Assembly: GCA_020740775.1 (NCBI GenBank)
Contig: JAHEWK010000013.1
Span: forward strand, 1,674,001 to 1,738,000
From: Ilyonectria destructans
Lineage: Eukaryota > Ascomycota > Sordariomycetes > Hypocreales > Nectriaceae
DNA: 64,000 bases
Direction of reading: 5' to 3'
Shown: in pieces, positions 22,127 to 34,087 of the stretch
How the letters are laid out: each line of letters begins with the position of its first letter
How positions within the stretch are numbered: the first letter of the stretch is position 1
Notes under the pieces: generated by a model
Told to the model about the DNA's origin: nothing
Seen by the model: only the letters and a program-made list of their open reading frames with translations
Databases searched by the model: none
Made by a program: the position numbers and the translations under genes

Positions 22127-22682
22127 GACAACGGTTCAGCGTATCGACTGCAAGGCCAAGTTTGATGAGAATTGCGGTCAACAAATGCGAGCAATCTATC
22201 CAACACTTTCAGAGCTGGGTGGAAGCAAACAAAGGCACGGGAGGTGAGTAGATGAGGAAACATGCTCATTAACAATCATATCTAGGCAGAACCTTCTTTC
22301 AAAATTCGAGCATCAAAGAAACTCTCCCTGCAGGAAGCACGGCACAGTAGATGGTCATCCAGGCGTCCCAACGTCACCACCGCGTGACAACCACCAATAG
22401 TAGGAACAAAGAACCGGAACAGCCACTGGCGAGAGAATGGGGAGAACCTATTCAATGGTGTCAACTTGGGGGCGCGTGCTTCAATTGAGCGCGACTACAT
22501 TTGGCATGTGGAGGAGTTCTTTGTTACAAATGAACGCCACGGTTTGGGAGGCGTGTAAAGAAGCACGGGGAACTCAGGAAAGAGGGGTCATGGTGCAGCT
22601 ACAATTGTCGCACAGCCGCCATAGAGACGACCAAAACATATTGGTCAAGTCACTTGTTTGACGGCTGACGGATTTGTGCAGG
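22127..22682. promoter_or_regulatory. Shared promoter between the two unknown divergent genes
   Basis: These 556 nt separate the two divergent start codons, so the pair is probably driven from one region. A pyrimidine-poor acceptor-like CAG directly precedes the rightward ATG (22679-22681), so a 5'-UTR intron or an upstream coding exon is possible. A 74-codon open frame at 22437-22661 showed no recognisable content. Confidence 0.45.
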
Positions 22683-24615
22683 ATGGCCAGCGACACGGAA
22701 TCTGACTCTCACGAGTATGGCGCCCCAAAGGACAAACTCTCACAACCGCCGAGACAGCAGCCTGCTGTCAGCGAGAGTTGGCGTCCAGGCAGAAGCCCGG
22801 CAAATGTGGAATTAAATCTGGGTCTGCAAACGGATCAACGCCAGCGAGCACAGGAGAGTGCAGGGCAAGACACGAGTGCTCTATGGCCTGAGCTAGTTGA
22901 CCCTCATAGCCCGGAGCATCTGAGATCCCCTTGGACGAGACCTACCATTCCTGACGAAGGCGAGCCGTTGAGACGCACCCGGCGACCGATTCCTTCTGAT
23001 TGGAAACCACCCCTGGCGGTCGGCGCATCTCTTGGGGAAGGGCTGAGCCACTTGGAACAGGCAGACCGACTCGTGGCCCAATGGGAAGCAATTCTCAGGA
23101 ACGCCCGCAGGACCCAAACATTTGCAGACTTGTCGTCATTTGAACGACAGCTCGAAAAGGTCACGCGGGAACGCGATGAGATGGACGAGAGCGAAGAGAA
23201 CCTGGTGCCTGTGTAAGTCGTACAACCCCACTCCCACTCCGCGTGTCTCCGGCTCACCGCATACGGCGCATAGTGAGGAGCTCGAATCGACGAAGAGAGA
23301 GCGAATCGAAGGTCGCATCAAAGTCCTGAAGGGGGCATTGGAGCGATGCGGCAGCCAAGTTGGCAAAGTCAACATCCAAGCAGCCATCGACGCTTACGAA
23401 GATGGGCGCATTCTGTGCTGGGATAAGTGGACGCTGGTCTACGCCGGCTCCGTTGTAGACTATTGTCCCACCTACGAATCGTTCACCGTAGACAGGAACA
23501 AGAGGCTCGACCGCTACTTTCAAGACCATGGCCTTGGTTGGCTCTGGTTCGAGGCGCCACTGGCACCCGCGGGCAACACTCAGCCAGGGCACTTGTTTGC
23601 AGCAACGTGGGCACAGCCTGCGAGTAACAACTCCAAGTGCTGGAGCGGCGCTGCCAACGGATGGAACATAACCATGGGCTTCCGCCGCGTCAGGGCCTTT
23701 CACAGCCGCCTGATTGAACCAGACGGCGCTCAGCCAGATCTAGGCCAATTTGGAGGAAGCTTGGCCAAGAAGAAATCATCCCAGGGCAGGGTTCTTCCGT
23801 TCACGCCTACGCAGACCGGCTTCTCCGAGGAGCAGATGGAAGGTCTGCAGTGGACAGCACACGATGACCCCGACGGGCCACGATGCTTTTTCCTGATGCA
23901 CCTCGACAGTGGCGCTAGCGTCCCGTCTCTCCACGAGACCGATCTGACCATGCTTGGGATTGATCCGCACGCGTACCCGGCCCAGACTGAAATGTCGATG
24001 GCCACGGCCAACGGAATTGTCGAGATGCCCCTGTTCGAGATGCGCGTCGACGTGTGTCAGCACGACGGCATGCCGCTGGTTGGAGACAACCCGGTGTGGC
24101 CCCGGGAGCGACACGAGCTGGGGGGGATCGTCCCCGTGACTGTGATGCCCGGCTCCGACGTGCTAATCAAGGGTGACAGCGGGGGACTAACGGCCAAGGT
24201 GCTTGAGAAGCGGCGGCAGCAGGGCGTAGATGTGAGCCAAAAGGCGCTTGCGGAGAGAGGCAAGGAATTCGCTGAGACGCGGCTATCCGGGATGCTGCCG
24301 TTCCAGGTGTGTTACTCGGCGTGTGCGCCGGGGCTGACGCCGTGGTTTGGCGAGGACCGGAGGGACGTTCTCGGCGCGGACCGGATGCCGGGGCAGCACC
24401 GGTACGAATGGCACAAGGGTATTTTGAGCCAGGAAGCGCCGGTGGAGGTGGAGATCACGGAGCGGCCCCGGCTCATCGTGTTTGAGCACGAGCTAGGCTA
24501 CGGGAGGAAGCTGCGCGACGTTGACGTCCTGGGTCGGCCGGGAGCCAGTATCACGACGCTGATTGATGGATCGAATATCAAGTCGTTCTTGGTGGAGCCG
24601 CGGCGGCTGCCATGA
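22683..24615 (+). CDS. Retropepsin-like (clan AA aspartic protease-type) fungal protein of unknown role
   Basis: Two exons (22683-23212, 23274-24615) encode 623 aa. The 61-nt intron keeps frame at LVPV-EELEST. Residues 1-125 are disordered. A charged coiled coil follows (FERQLEKVTRERDEMDESEE, KRERIEGRIKVLKGALER). A Trp/Tyr-rich block then leads to a possible aspartic-protease unit: FFLMHLDSGASVPSLHETDL with Asp388-Ser-Gly-Ala, MATANGIVEMPLF with N423-G424, and GEDRRDVLGADRMPGQ (D541 to D546). A D-[TS]-G-A motif, a middle Gly and a late hydrophobic-hydrophobic-Gly-x-Asp are the retropepsin/DDI1-type signature. The span from first Asp to the late motif (~155 residues) is much longer than the usual ~60, so either there is a large insertion or the resemblance is partial. 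From memory, similar DSGA...GEDRxDVLG proteins occur as uncharacterised families in Sordariomycetes; this needs a search. Catalysis is unproven. Confidence 0.72.
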
Positions 24616-26931
24616 AGAGTGGGCGGGATAGGTAATTCAGCCGGACATGCGTGCTTTCAGAGTTTGGAGAAAGCTTGGTTGTAGATTGGGGTTGGTCGGA
24701 CGACGGTGCGGGCGAGGATGATCCCTGGACATGTATGATGAAACAACCAACTCAGAGTAATGCGATGTCGATCGTTGTCGCAGCAAACAGTCGACGTACG
24801 TGGCTAGGTTGCAATTACTGCACGGGAGAGGATTCTGGCTCAGCCCCTCGAATTGCGTATGATATGAGGCCGAAGATTCCGGATTATGTGACCTTGCGAA
24901 TACAGAGTGGCTTTGAATAATGTGAATGTGGACTTTTGTTGATGGGGTCGAGTTTGGAGAGACGATTTCTTGGATGCAGGGTTCGAACCTGTCAACGTCT
25001 CTCTCCGATTCCCAAGTGGCTTAGTCAGGGCCAGGAACGAGTGTGGCTAGTGCATCTGACCTCTGACCGATCTGAAGACCCTTTTGCTGATGCCTGAGGT
25101 GGAGTAGTTCAGCTGAGTTGACGGCCAACGAACCAAAGCCAAAGTCCCGATCGTTTCAGCTCTGGCTGTTACCGGTCTGGCCCCATACTCAACAGATGAC
25201 GAACCAATGCGCACACGACGAGAATCCAAATCATCATCCCTCAGCCTCACTCTCCGAGAATCGTGGGGGCTGTGCCTCGTTGCACCCGGCCCAGATGTGT
25301 CTCAACTTGCAGCACACCCGCAGCACACCAGCCACAACCGACTGCAAATGGGTAATTGGGCAAATGGGAGGTGAGGCCCGTGCTGGGCCAACTGGGTTCC
25401 AGTGGAGAGAACCCCTGTCAGCAGCGGATCTTCCGCACGGCGCAAGGCGTCTGTGGACGGATGCAGTAATTATGCTTACCCTGCCAACTGCCAACTCTCC
25501 GAGGATCATTGTCTCAATCCGGCGCGACTTAGCGAGCGCCGCTGCCGTCGATTGATTCAACCCAAGGACTCGGGTTGATATGCGTGGACATCGGCTTGGG
25601 CTCTGGTGAAACCAGCTCTGAAAGAGTAGCTGCCGCGGGAGAAGGCGACCGGAGAGGAGAGGGATGACGGTGCTCTTCAGGTCAGATCAGCTGGGGGCTG
25701 CAGGAAGGCGGCTTGGTTGTACAAGACCATGTACAGACCATGTACATTACAGCACTGCTGGGCCTGACTCCATCGCCTTGTGGATGCTGGAACAGACCCG
25801 AGAGAGGCACCACTGCGACACCTGGCACCTGGGCTGCGGCACTTGTCCAAGAGCGTCATAGACTGGGCTGACAGCCGTCTGGTTGACGGTATCGCGCGGG
25901 TGGTATCGCGCGGGAGGGCGAAGACGGCGCACAGGGCCAAGACGCGGAAGAGGGTTCCAGGTTACATTCGGTGGTGTACCGGTGACGCCTACAGGTAGAT
26001 AGCTGTCCAGGCGCCATTAATTGCCCCTCAGCTGCCGCGCACGCGCGTGCTCTGTCTGCTGTTGGGTGCTGTTGGTGTCTGGTGCTCGCCCGTGCTTACT
26101 TAGGTACTGACCCCCCGCGCGCCAGAAGCCACAACCCCAGAACGCCCTGCGACGGGGGTGTCGTAGCGGGCCAACACCCACAAATCGCCCCCGGTGCGGC
26201 TGCCCGCCCTAAAAGCACCCAGGACCAGGCTGTCTTTAATGCGGCTGGGACGCTGTCACTCGCCCGAGTCCATACGCGCAAGGTCCCCGCAGGTGCTAGT
26301 TGGTAGGTACCTAAGTAGGTCGGGAGGTAGGCATACTCTCTGCGTAGCTCAGTAGTAACCCAGTAACCCAGCACCTCTCTCTCTCACTCAGCCCTTCCAC
26401 CCTGGGCCATCCTGTGATCCATCCCACACTCTTACCTCTCCACCCAGGCTCTGCTTTTTCTGCGTCGTCCCGTGTGTCGCAGTCGCAGTCGCAGTCGCCG
26501 CTCTCCTCCTTGTCGCATCTCGCATCTCTCATCTCTCCTCCTCCGTCCGGCCCGCCCACGCGCTCTGTGATGCTGCCCCGGCCCGTCGACGTCCTGTCTC
26601 GCGTGCGACTCTCTCAATACCCCACCTCCGCCTTGGCGACGCCGTCCGCACACCTGCAACTGGCCCACGCCCAGACCCTCACTCCCGCCGCCGCCGATCC
26701 AGCCTCGACTCCCGCCTTGAATTCATGAGAGTCGCATCGCCTGCTTCACGGCTCTGGCTCCGGCTCTGCCACAGGCTCCCGCTCCCGCCCCAGCTCTCCC
26801 CCGGCGAGACACCGTCCTGTCTCCCCCGCTCCCGCTCCCGGCGAGACCGCTCTCACCACCCACGCTGCGGCCCCATCACGCCCGCCTAGCCGCCTCCCCT
26901 CCTCCAACCCCGACATCTCCACCACTCCGTC
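24616..26931. other. 2.3-kb gene-free region upstream of the arrestin-like gene
   Basis: No convincing coding exon is seen. A tRNA-like T-arm motif (GGTTCGAACC) occurs near 24980 but does not fold into a full tRNA. From about 26360 the sequence turns strongly pyrimidine-rich (TCTCTC and CCCGC tracts), typical of a long fungal 5' leader for the arrestin-like gene. Confidence 0.5.
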
Positions 26932-28283
26932 ATGGCCTCGCCTGCCAGCGTGAGGGTATCGGGCCCTCCGAACAGCAGCTTCCTCGTCGGATATCCCGGT
27001 ATCTCGGCGACTCTGGTACGTTGAATCTCTGCCTTCGTTGCGAATCCAAGCCCTGTGGCGCTCGTGCCCGGACGGACCTCATGCTGACATCACCGACCTT
27101 TCCAGCCGCGCATCGAAGGCAAGGTCGAGATCCGCCCCGGCCAGGGCTTCTCCATGCCCGTTCCGATATCCCTCGTCCGAATATGCCTGCAGCGCCGCGA
27201 GACCATCCACCCCGACGCCGACAGCCTCACCAAGCGACACCTGGGCACTCCCCGCCGAGAGACGACCGATGTCGTTGGCAAGGAGCTTCTGCTCTTCCGC
27301 TGCGCATCTGGCAAGGAGGCAGAAAAGGTCATCGCCATGGACCTGCCCTTTGTCCTGTTTATCCCCTTCGGCCGCGGTGGAGAGGAAACAAACCGACGAA
27401 TCCCCCCAGCCTCGCTCCAACTTCCCAGCCGAACCGCCGAAACCTACTACGAGCTCGTCGTCACCATCCAACAAGGCCATAGCAGCCAATACAAGTACTG
27501 CTTTCCCATGCCCCTACAACGTTATGACACACTCTCCACCTTTGGCATGTACAACAAGCCCGAATCCAAGCTCGTCACCAACGACAACATTGTCCATCTC
27601 GGAATCAACCTCCCCCGCTGGAGTTACGGCCCGAGCGATCCCATCACCGTCTATATTAAACTATCTCCCAACGCCGACTGGATGAGCAAAGCCAAGCGTG
27701 TCACCATTGACAAAATCACCCTTACCATCGAAGAGGAAATAACCTTTAACCCCGAGGGCGACGAGCCAACGAAAAAGACGAATAAAATCTCCAAACAGGT
27801 GCAGGTCGTCAAAACCAAAATGCCCGAGGCTGGCTACGCCACAAACGTCGGCCTTTGCTTCCCCTCCAAGGACCTCCGAGATCCGGAGGGCATCATCAAG
27901 CGAGGAAAGCCTCACTTCCCCCTCTACGAAGTCACGTCATTCACAACTACCTCTACTCTCTACAAGATCGAGTTCTACCTCAACATTAAGGTATGGTGTC
28001 CTCCCCCCCCCGTTGCTTTACTCCTCGCTAACATTTCTAGGTTCAACTCAGCGGTGCTCGAGACGTCAATCTCCGCCAACCCATCGTTATCTGCCCACTC
28101 GACCAACAAGGCTGCAAGGAGGAAATGGACGCCATTGAACAATCTGCCAAGGACGCCTCACATGTGGATCCTAACAACCCCATGTTGCCAGCACGCACAA
28201 TCATACTCGCCAACGATCGAGACTCATTACGCGCCCTCGGCCTTTGCATGGTGGGCGGTCAAAAAAAGCCATTTATCGAGTGA
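26932..28283 (+). CDS. Arrestin-fold protein
   Basis: Three exons (26932-27015, 27106-27990, 28041-28283) encode 403 aa; introns of 90 and 50 nt keep frame. The N-terminal arrestin sandwich is visible as strands IEGKVEIRPGQGFSMPVPIS, VRICLQRRETI and DLPFVLFIPFG. The polyglutamine-free linker FPMPLQRYDTLSTFG leads to the C-terminal sandwich: LGINLPRWSYGPSDPITVYI, VTIDKITLTIEEEITF, STLYKIEFYLNIKVQL and the closing strand RQPIVICPLD. Family knowledge: fungal alpha-arrestins link membrane transporters or receptors to Rsp5-type ubiquitin ligases. No PPxY or LPxY motif was noticed in the parts inspected, so an adaptor role is only a possibility, and Rim8/PalF identity is not supported. The third exon ends in a 7-A run, a place to check sequence accuracy. 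The start is the first ATG after the CT-rich leader. Confidence 0.8.
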
Positions 28284-31200
28284 CGAGTGACGAAACCCGA
28301 GGATAGTTACGAGACCAGCTTCCGATACCACACGCAATTCCCTCCACGATGGACGAAAAGACGCCCACGAGGATGTCTAGCACACCTTGGCGCACCGCTT
28401 CGGGAGAGATGCTCCCACACCATGACTGCATGCTGTGTCTGTACGCGGACACATTTCGCGGGCCAGAATGAGGGTGGCGCAAACGCGGATTCCAGAGAAG
28501 CGGTTGGCCGGGTTCGCCCGCTGGAACAGGTATACCCAACACAGGGCGTTTGATGAATTTTGGGGATATGGCGAAGCCGGGATGGACTTGTCCCACTGGC
28601 ATGGTTCATGGCGTTCAGGGGGCAAGGGGAGAGAGAGCATGGCGCAGCACAGGCAGTGGGCAAGTGCACACGGGGAAGAGCGGATATTTGGCAAATGCTT
28701 CAAGGAAGCGTCTGGCATATGAATTGGAAATATGCTCGAATGGATTGACTTATGTCTTTGAGATGAATGAGCCGAGACTAGGCAGAAACAACACGATGAA
28801 GATGATTTACGTTGCAGACTTGGGTAAACGGGGAATACAATATGCGTGGCCTGGTGAGGGAGTTAGGGATGAATAGCCCCTCTTACTTGCGGATGAGGTT
28901 ATGGTCTGTAGGATCAATAGGACAAGCTGGTCTGGAGGACAGCAGGATAAATAGACAAAGTGTTAAAGTCACCGAATGTCTTCGTTTTCTTCCCGCGTAT
29001 ATGGAATTCCTCTATGGACGCCCCGGAATCAACGTCTTCTTGGTGATGAAATTGGGCCACATGGACGATGAGCTCTAAGAAACACACCCTCTTCTCTCGG
29101 TTATCAGTCAACTTGCATGGTTGGTTGGACCCAAGACGATTGGAAATGGCTCGTGAAGTGTAGACAAGGATTGCAACACTGTAGGACTACTGCCAACAAC
29201 GGGACGCGATTCATGGGAGATGGATACGCGGCCTTGGAAATGTAAACAAACACAAGGTAAGTTACCTAGGAAGGTTTGTGACGTTTGGTTGGCCAAGCAG
29301 CCCGAGATGGGTAGCTTGTTTCTAACTCTGCCACCGGAGGAGAGTGGGGAAGTTTGATCCACACCCCCGGACTCGGAGCCGTAATCGGCGCCCGATATTT
29401 TGATGTCAATTGTTCTGACTTTGGTGCAGCCTCGTGACTAAGGGCGCAGAAGAGATGAGAGGAACACTATAGGTTAATGTAGTATACTAGGGTTGGTTAT
29501 ATGGCACGCAATGTTGAGATGGGCACTTGAACTGTTTTTGTTCGTCTCGTTCGCGCATGACGGTGAAGGCGAGAGGCCCCACCTGCCTAACACCAGCCCA
29601 GGCCATAAGAGTCTGAACACAAGCGCATTTACATACAAATCCACCAATGTAGGATAAAATATCTAAAATAGATGAAGGCTACATATTGAATATCTTATAT
29701 ATAGCATTGGATACAGGTAACGCTGTTGATGATAGCTTGATGAAACCACATTCGTGCCTTCAAAAAGTGTCACATGGTCGGCTGCATGGCGAATTGCCTA
29801 GCCTTCGTCATCGAGCACCTCGTTTGAGTATAGAAATTGGACTGCGACGACCAGGTGGATGGATATTTGAGCTGGGAAACAAACTAAGTTACCTCCTAAG
29901 GAAGCCACTAGCGAAACCTCGAGAGAATCCAAAAGGGCAGAAGAATGAGAAAGCTTCATGGTTAAAAACTTCTATCTTGGACTGCCAACCCCGGTCAAAC
30001 CTCCATCAACACGCTCGCGTCCCCAACCCTTTGATTTCTATCATTCTATAAGACAAATAACATAGCTTAGTCTTGTATTCCAACGTTTCCCTAATTTATC
30101 CCACGGGGTTGTTTGCGTATCTGAAGGAAACAAGAACTGCGTCCCTTCACTGCTCTGGAAGATGAAAGGGGCGATTGTTGGAGCGAACCAAATGACCAGA
30201 TAGCCATCATACCTTCCGCAGCTTCCAGTCTTTCCAATGCCGCGGGGGACGGCCAACACAGGCCAAAACCCAGATAAGCCCCAGCCAGGCCGCCACGTAT
30301 GCGCTAAACGCTGCCGCAAATGCAAAATACGGCCGCCCCGGTAGAACGAGTCACGCTGAGAGGATAGCGAACCCGGTCATGACGATAAAAAGGCTTGAAA
30401 GAGAAGCTAGAACGATAAATGTCCCACCTTGGTAAACCTGGAGGCGGGGAGGGCCAGGCGAGAAGAAGCCGAACCGATCGGGGATGTACAATTTGTGCGA
30501 CTGGATCCGGTAACCTCGTGTTGCAACTGCGAGGTGAATGGGATTGAGATCATTGTTGACTACCTGATGGCCAATGCTCCCTTGATACTCGTAAGTGTGT
30601 TGCTAATGAGGTTGCAAGGCATTTTATTGATGTCTGCTGTTCTGGTATTACTAGTCAGCTGCTTATTGGTGTAGAAACGGATGTAGCACTGTTTACCTTG
30701 AGAGATATGCGAGGAGTCACATGAGACAAAAGGAAGAGACGTTGAAACGCAGAACTGAGAGATATTGTTTGGGTGTGAAAATGGGGGGTTTGTATAAATT
30801 TCAGCACCTGCGAGCCAGATGTTAACAGACCCTGATGTCAGCGTAGGTGACACACTAGGTAAAGGTGAAGCCGGCGGGAATCTTGGCCCTGGTGTGAATG
30901 CGACCCATGCCGGGAGCTTTCTTATGCGGTTGGCCTTCGAAGTGCAGTAGCCAAGAGCCTGATGTCCACAGGCTCTATCAGTTACAGCCCAGGGCGTAGC
31001 CACAGCTTCGTAGATGATCCCGTTTCCGCCGAGTCCGGCGCGGCCCCACTATCCCCGTTACCGGCCCCGTCCATACCCACTCCGGATCCCACACGCGACT
31101 CCCTCACTATGATAATAATTATTGTAAACTCGTATTTCTTCCCGCATCACCCTTGGTCTTGGTTTTTTAGATCAACCAGCAAGCTAAGAACTTTGATAAA

Positions 31201-34087
31201 TACACGGTCGCCAACTGATCAATTTTAGCTTTTGAGATACATATTATACTCTGGCAGTACCTAGATAATACACCATGAAAAACAAGAGAAAGCGGACGGC
31301 ACACTCTATTTACAGTTTTAAACAACATAGCGCCACTGTGTTTTGACCTCGGGCCCCATCCTGGATTGTGTGCCTGGTCTTCTGGGCATTGGGGGAATGA
31401 TGGAACTCAGCTAATTACCCCAACGACTCGGCCAACACTAGATCAACGGTGAAGAAAGAAAGTCCGTACTGAGGTTGAGATGGAATATTGGGGATCTACA
31501 CATATGTGGCGAGGCCACGGAGATAGAGACCTGAGAATATGTAGGGTGACGTGAAGGTAGACGAAGACGAGTATGGGGACAGGGCTTGGAGTAGACAGTC
31601 AGATAGGGCCAATGGCAAACTAGTGTTTCAGTACATATTAGAATTTTAAGGGGTCTATGAGTGCGTATTGTTGAATCCCACTCGGTCGAAGTTGTGAAGT
31701 TGGAATGTCCCTGTTTGCAGAGTATGACCTGAGGATACTTCAAACTATCTAGTTTTAACTAGACATAACCCTATTCAGAGATATACCAACGCGCTATTAC
31801 GATACATGAACCGCCTTGGTACAGGTGTTTCCGACCCTGGTAACTTGTGTGTTTATGTGTAGTGGCTGCTGAAGTCTGGCCAACCAGTAACTCTAACGCG
31901 TGCCATCAAGGACAGATTTGTCTGTAGCTAAAACCCTTTTGGCGCATGGCACGGGAACATTTATGGCGGAAGGGGTTGGTTCAATAACTTCCCCTAAAAA
32001 CTGTGTGAAATCCTTCCATAATGAAAACATATGGCCTCTGCCTGTCACCCGCCGGGCCACTACGAGACGATGCCGGCTTGCGAAGGTTAATGCCGCTCCT
32101 GGACCTCCTGTACACATCTTAAAGGTTCCAGACCATGGTTTCAGACATCACCGTGTACAGAAATGTCTAGAGAGGTACGAAGGCAAGAAGCCAGTTCAAT
32201 AACGAAATGTTGAGGCGCAAGAAATTCGGCTCATGCTCTTTTCCACCTAAATACAAGGGCCAAATATCCAGACTAGATGCTCGATTAATCCTCCTTGGGA
32301 CAATTCCTTCTAGTAAGCACGTATCGTAGTTTGGTGCGCGAATTTCTTACAGTCAATTCAAACGAGACTCGCAAGCGTATAACGAACATGCAAGGGTATG
32401 ATCAACACCTTATTCCATGAGTCTGTTGGTTTGGTGCTTGGTAGATTTACAAGACGTTATATTGTGCTCATTCTAGTTGGATAAAAAGCTGGACATCGCC
32501 AGAGATAGTGGATCCGTAACCCACTGCACGCTAAATCCGATGCGAATGACACAATCTACTTTCTCATCCAGAATCAAGGACCAATATCCTCGCAGAAATC
32601 GAGCAGACATCTATCCCACTAGCAAAGCTGCCGGGTATGAGCATTCGAGAGATTGTGTGGCTTTGTTATAGGCTAGAGCATCAATGAGCCCGGTGCATCG
32701 CTGAGCTGGTAAGAATGAATTGTTTTCACTTGTGTAATAAGAGGTCATGGCAATTACGAAACGTTGGATACTTTTTTCGACGAGACCGAGGTTGATGTCG
32801 ATGAGATTTTAGATGTCGAGTGTCCCGCCATAGCCTCCTGCTCATGTTCCTGTCAAGTTTCGCGCACCCGGACCCTGATATCTCGATCAATCCATCTGTG
32901 GGTGTCAAGAGCATTGTCTTGGAGATGTGAGAACATTTCCTCTCTGCTTCTACATAAGAAGGATCAGCCCGGTATTGCTAAGATACCAGTCGACCACGCC
33001 TGGACTTTGTAGAGGGCAACCGGATGAAATATAACAAGCTTCCATCCATTTCCCCCAAGTTTATCAGAATAAGTCATTTGAAGGAACCGAAGGTCGAAAC
33101 GAGAGAGTGTTTAATACGAACAAGAGCCACTGTTGAACACGGCCATACCAATCTATCTACCAAGCGAAAGCCTTTCCTCAATGCTCACAGGCTCTGGACC
33201 GCAATTTAATAGGAACAACAACCAGTAGGCAACTTGTAAGCACGTAGTAGTACAGGTTTTACGTCTTTTTGAAGCCGATCCTTCTTTTTCGTTTTGCTTG
33301 AAAGAGTTATATCTGGCCTGTCGTAGTGTTGTACTCATAGTCTTCGAGCTTAGCGCGATTCCGCTTGTGGATTGAAGGCAGCCAACTAGGTACTTGACTT
33401 AATTCACGACCAACACTTTCAACAGTTACCCAAGCATCTCAGACTAGCACATAAGTATCACGTTTGGGAAACTAGGTTACTCAAAACAATTTTGTTTAGC
33501 AAGTGCACTAATACAGGATTATGAATTCCCTACACCGGGTATATCAAGCAGCCCCCAATTCCGAACACCGACCACTCCGTTCCGTAAAGTTCCAGTCTGA
33601 CTACCTGCCCACGCATCTTCCCCTAAACCAAGCAGAGCAAGTGCGTCTCAAACCGGCCTCCCAGGAAGAAGAGAAAAGGAAAGAAGGAAAAAGTTCATTC
33701 TAGTGCTAACCAGCTGGGCAAGAACGTTGCCAAGTGCCCGAGATAATTGCGTTCTCGGGGTTGGTTGTCATCTCCATTTTAGAAAACCCGTCCCGTTACT
33801 TTGCCCAGATTGTACAGAGAAGGGAATAGCGAAAGTTGACAACAAAGGAGAAGAGGGTAGGAAATTGGGGGGAAGGAGGGTGTTGAAATTGTGTTGAATC
33901 CGTTGTATCTGATCGAGTAACCCTGAGCGACGGCCCATAATCTCGACACGCACGTCTCTGGTGTATAATGCCCCAAGCTCTGTTTTGCAGGGAACTATTG
34001 GGGTCGTCGGAACTTCGATGACGGTGCTGGTATGGCAAGTTCGGCGCACGGTGGGCGTCTGTGTGGCAGAGGGCGACCATTTGAGTA
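28284..34087. other. 5.8-kb gene-poor, AT-richer region
   Basis: No intact gene was found. Frames are short and interrupted on both strands. From about 29.4 to 33.9 kb the base composition looks clearly AT-richer than the flanks. A minus-strand piece at about 32770-32880 reads like coding sequence (AMAGHSTSKISSTSTSVSSKK) but is cut by TGA, so it may be a decayed exon. No terminal inverted repeats or transposase motifs were recognised. Confidence 0.5.

Noticed and set aside
22683..24615. Interpreting the DSGA protein as part of an active LTR retrotransposon
   Set aside because: No reverse transcriptase, RNase H, integrase, gag zinc knuckle or flanking long terminal repeats were seen. The gene has a normal intron and sits among single-copy-looking genes.
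24962..25020. Possible tRNA on the minus strand (GGTTCGAACC box with a CTTGG/CCAAG end pairing)
   Set aside because: The pairing ends are only about 48 nt apart, too short for a tRNA, and no D arm or anticodon arm can be drawn.
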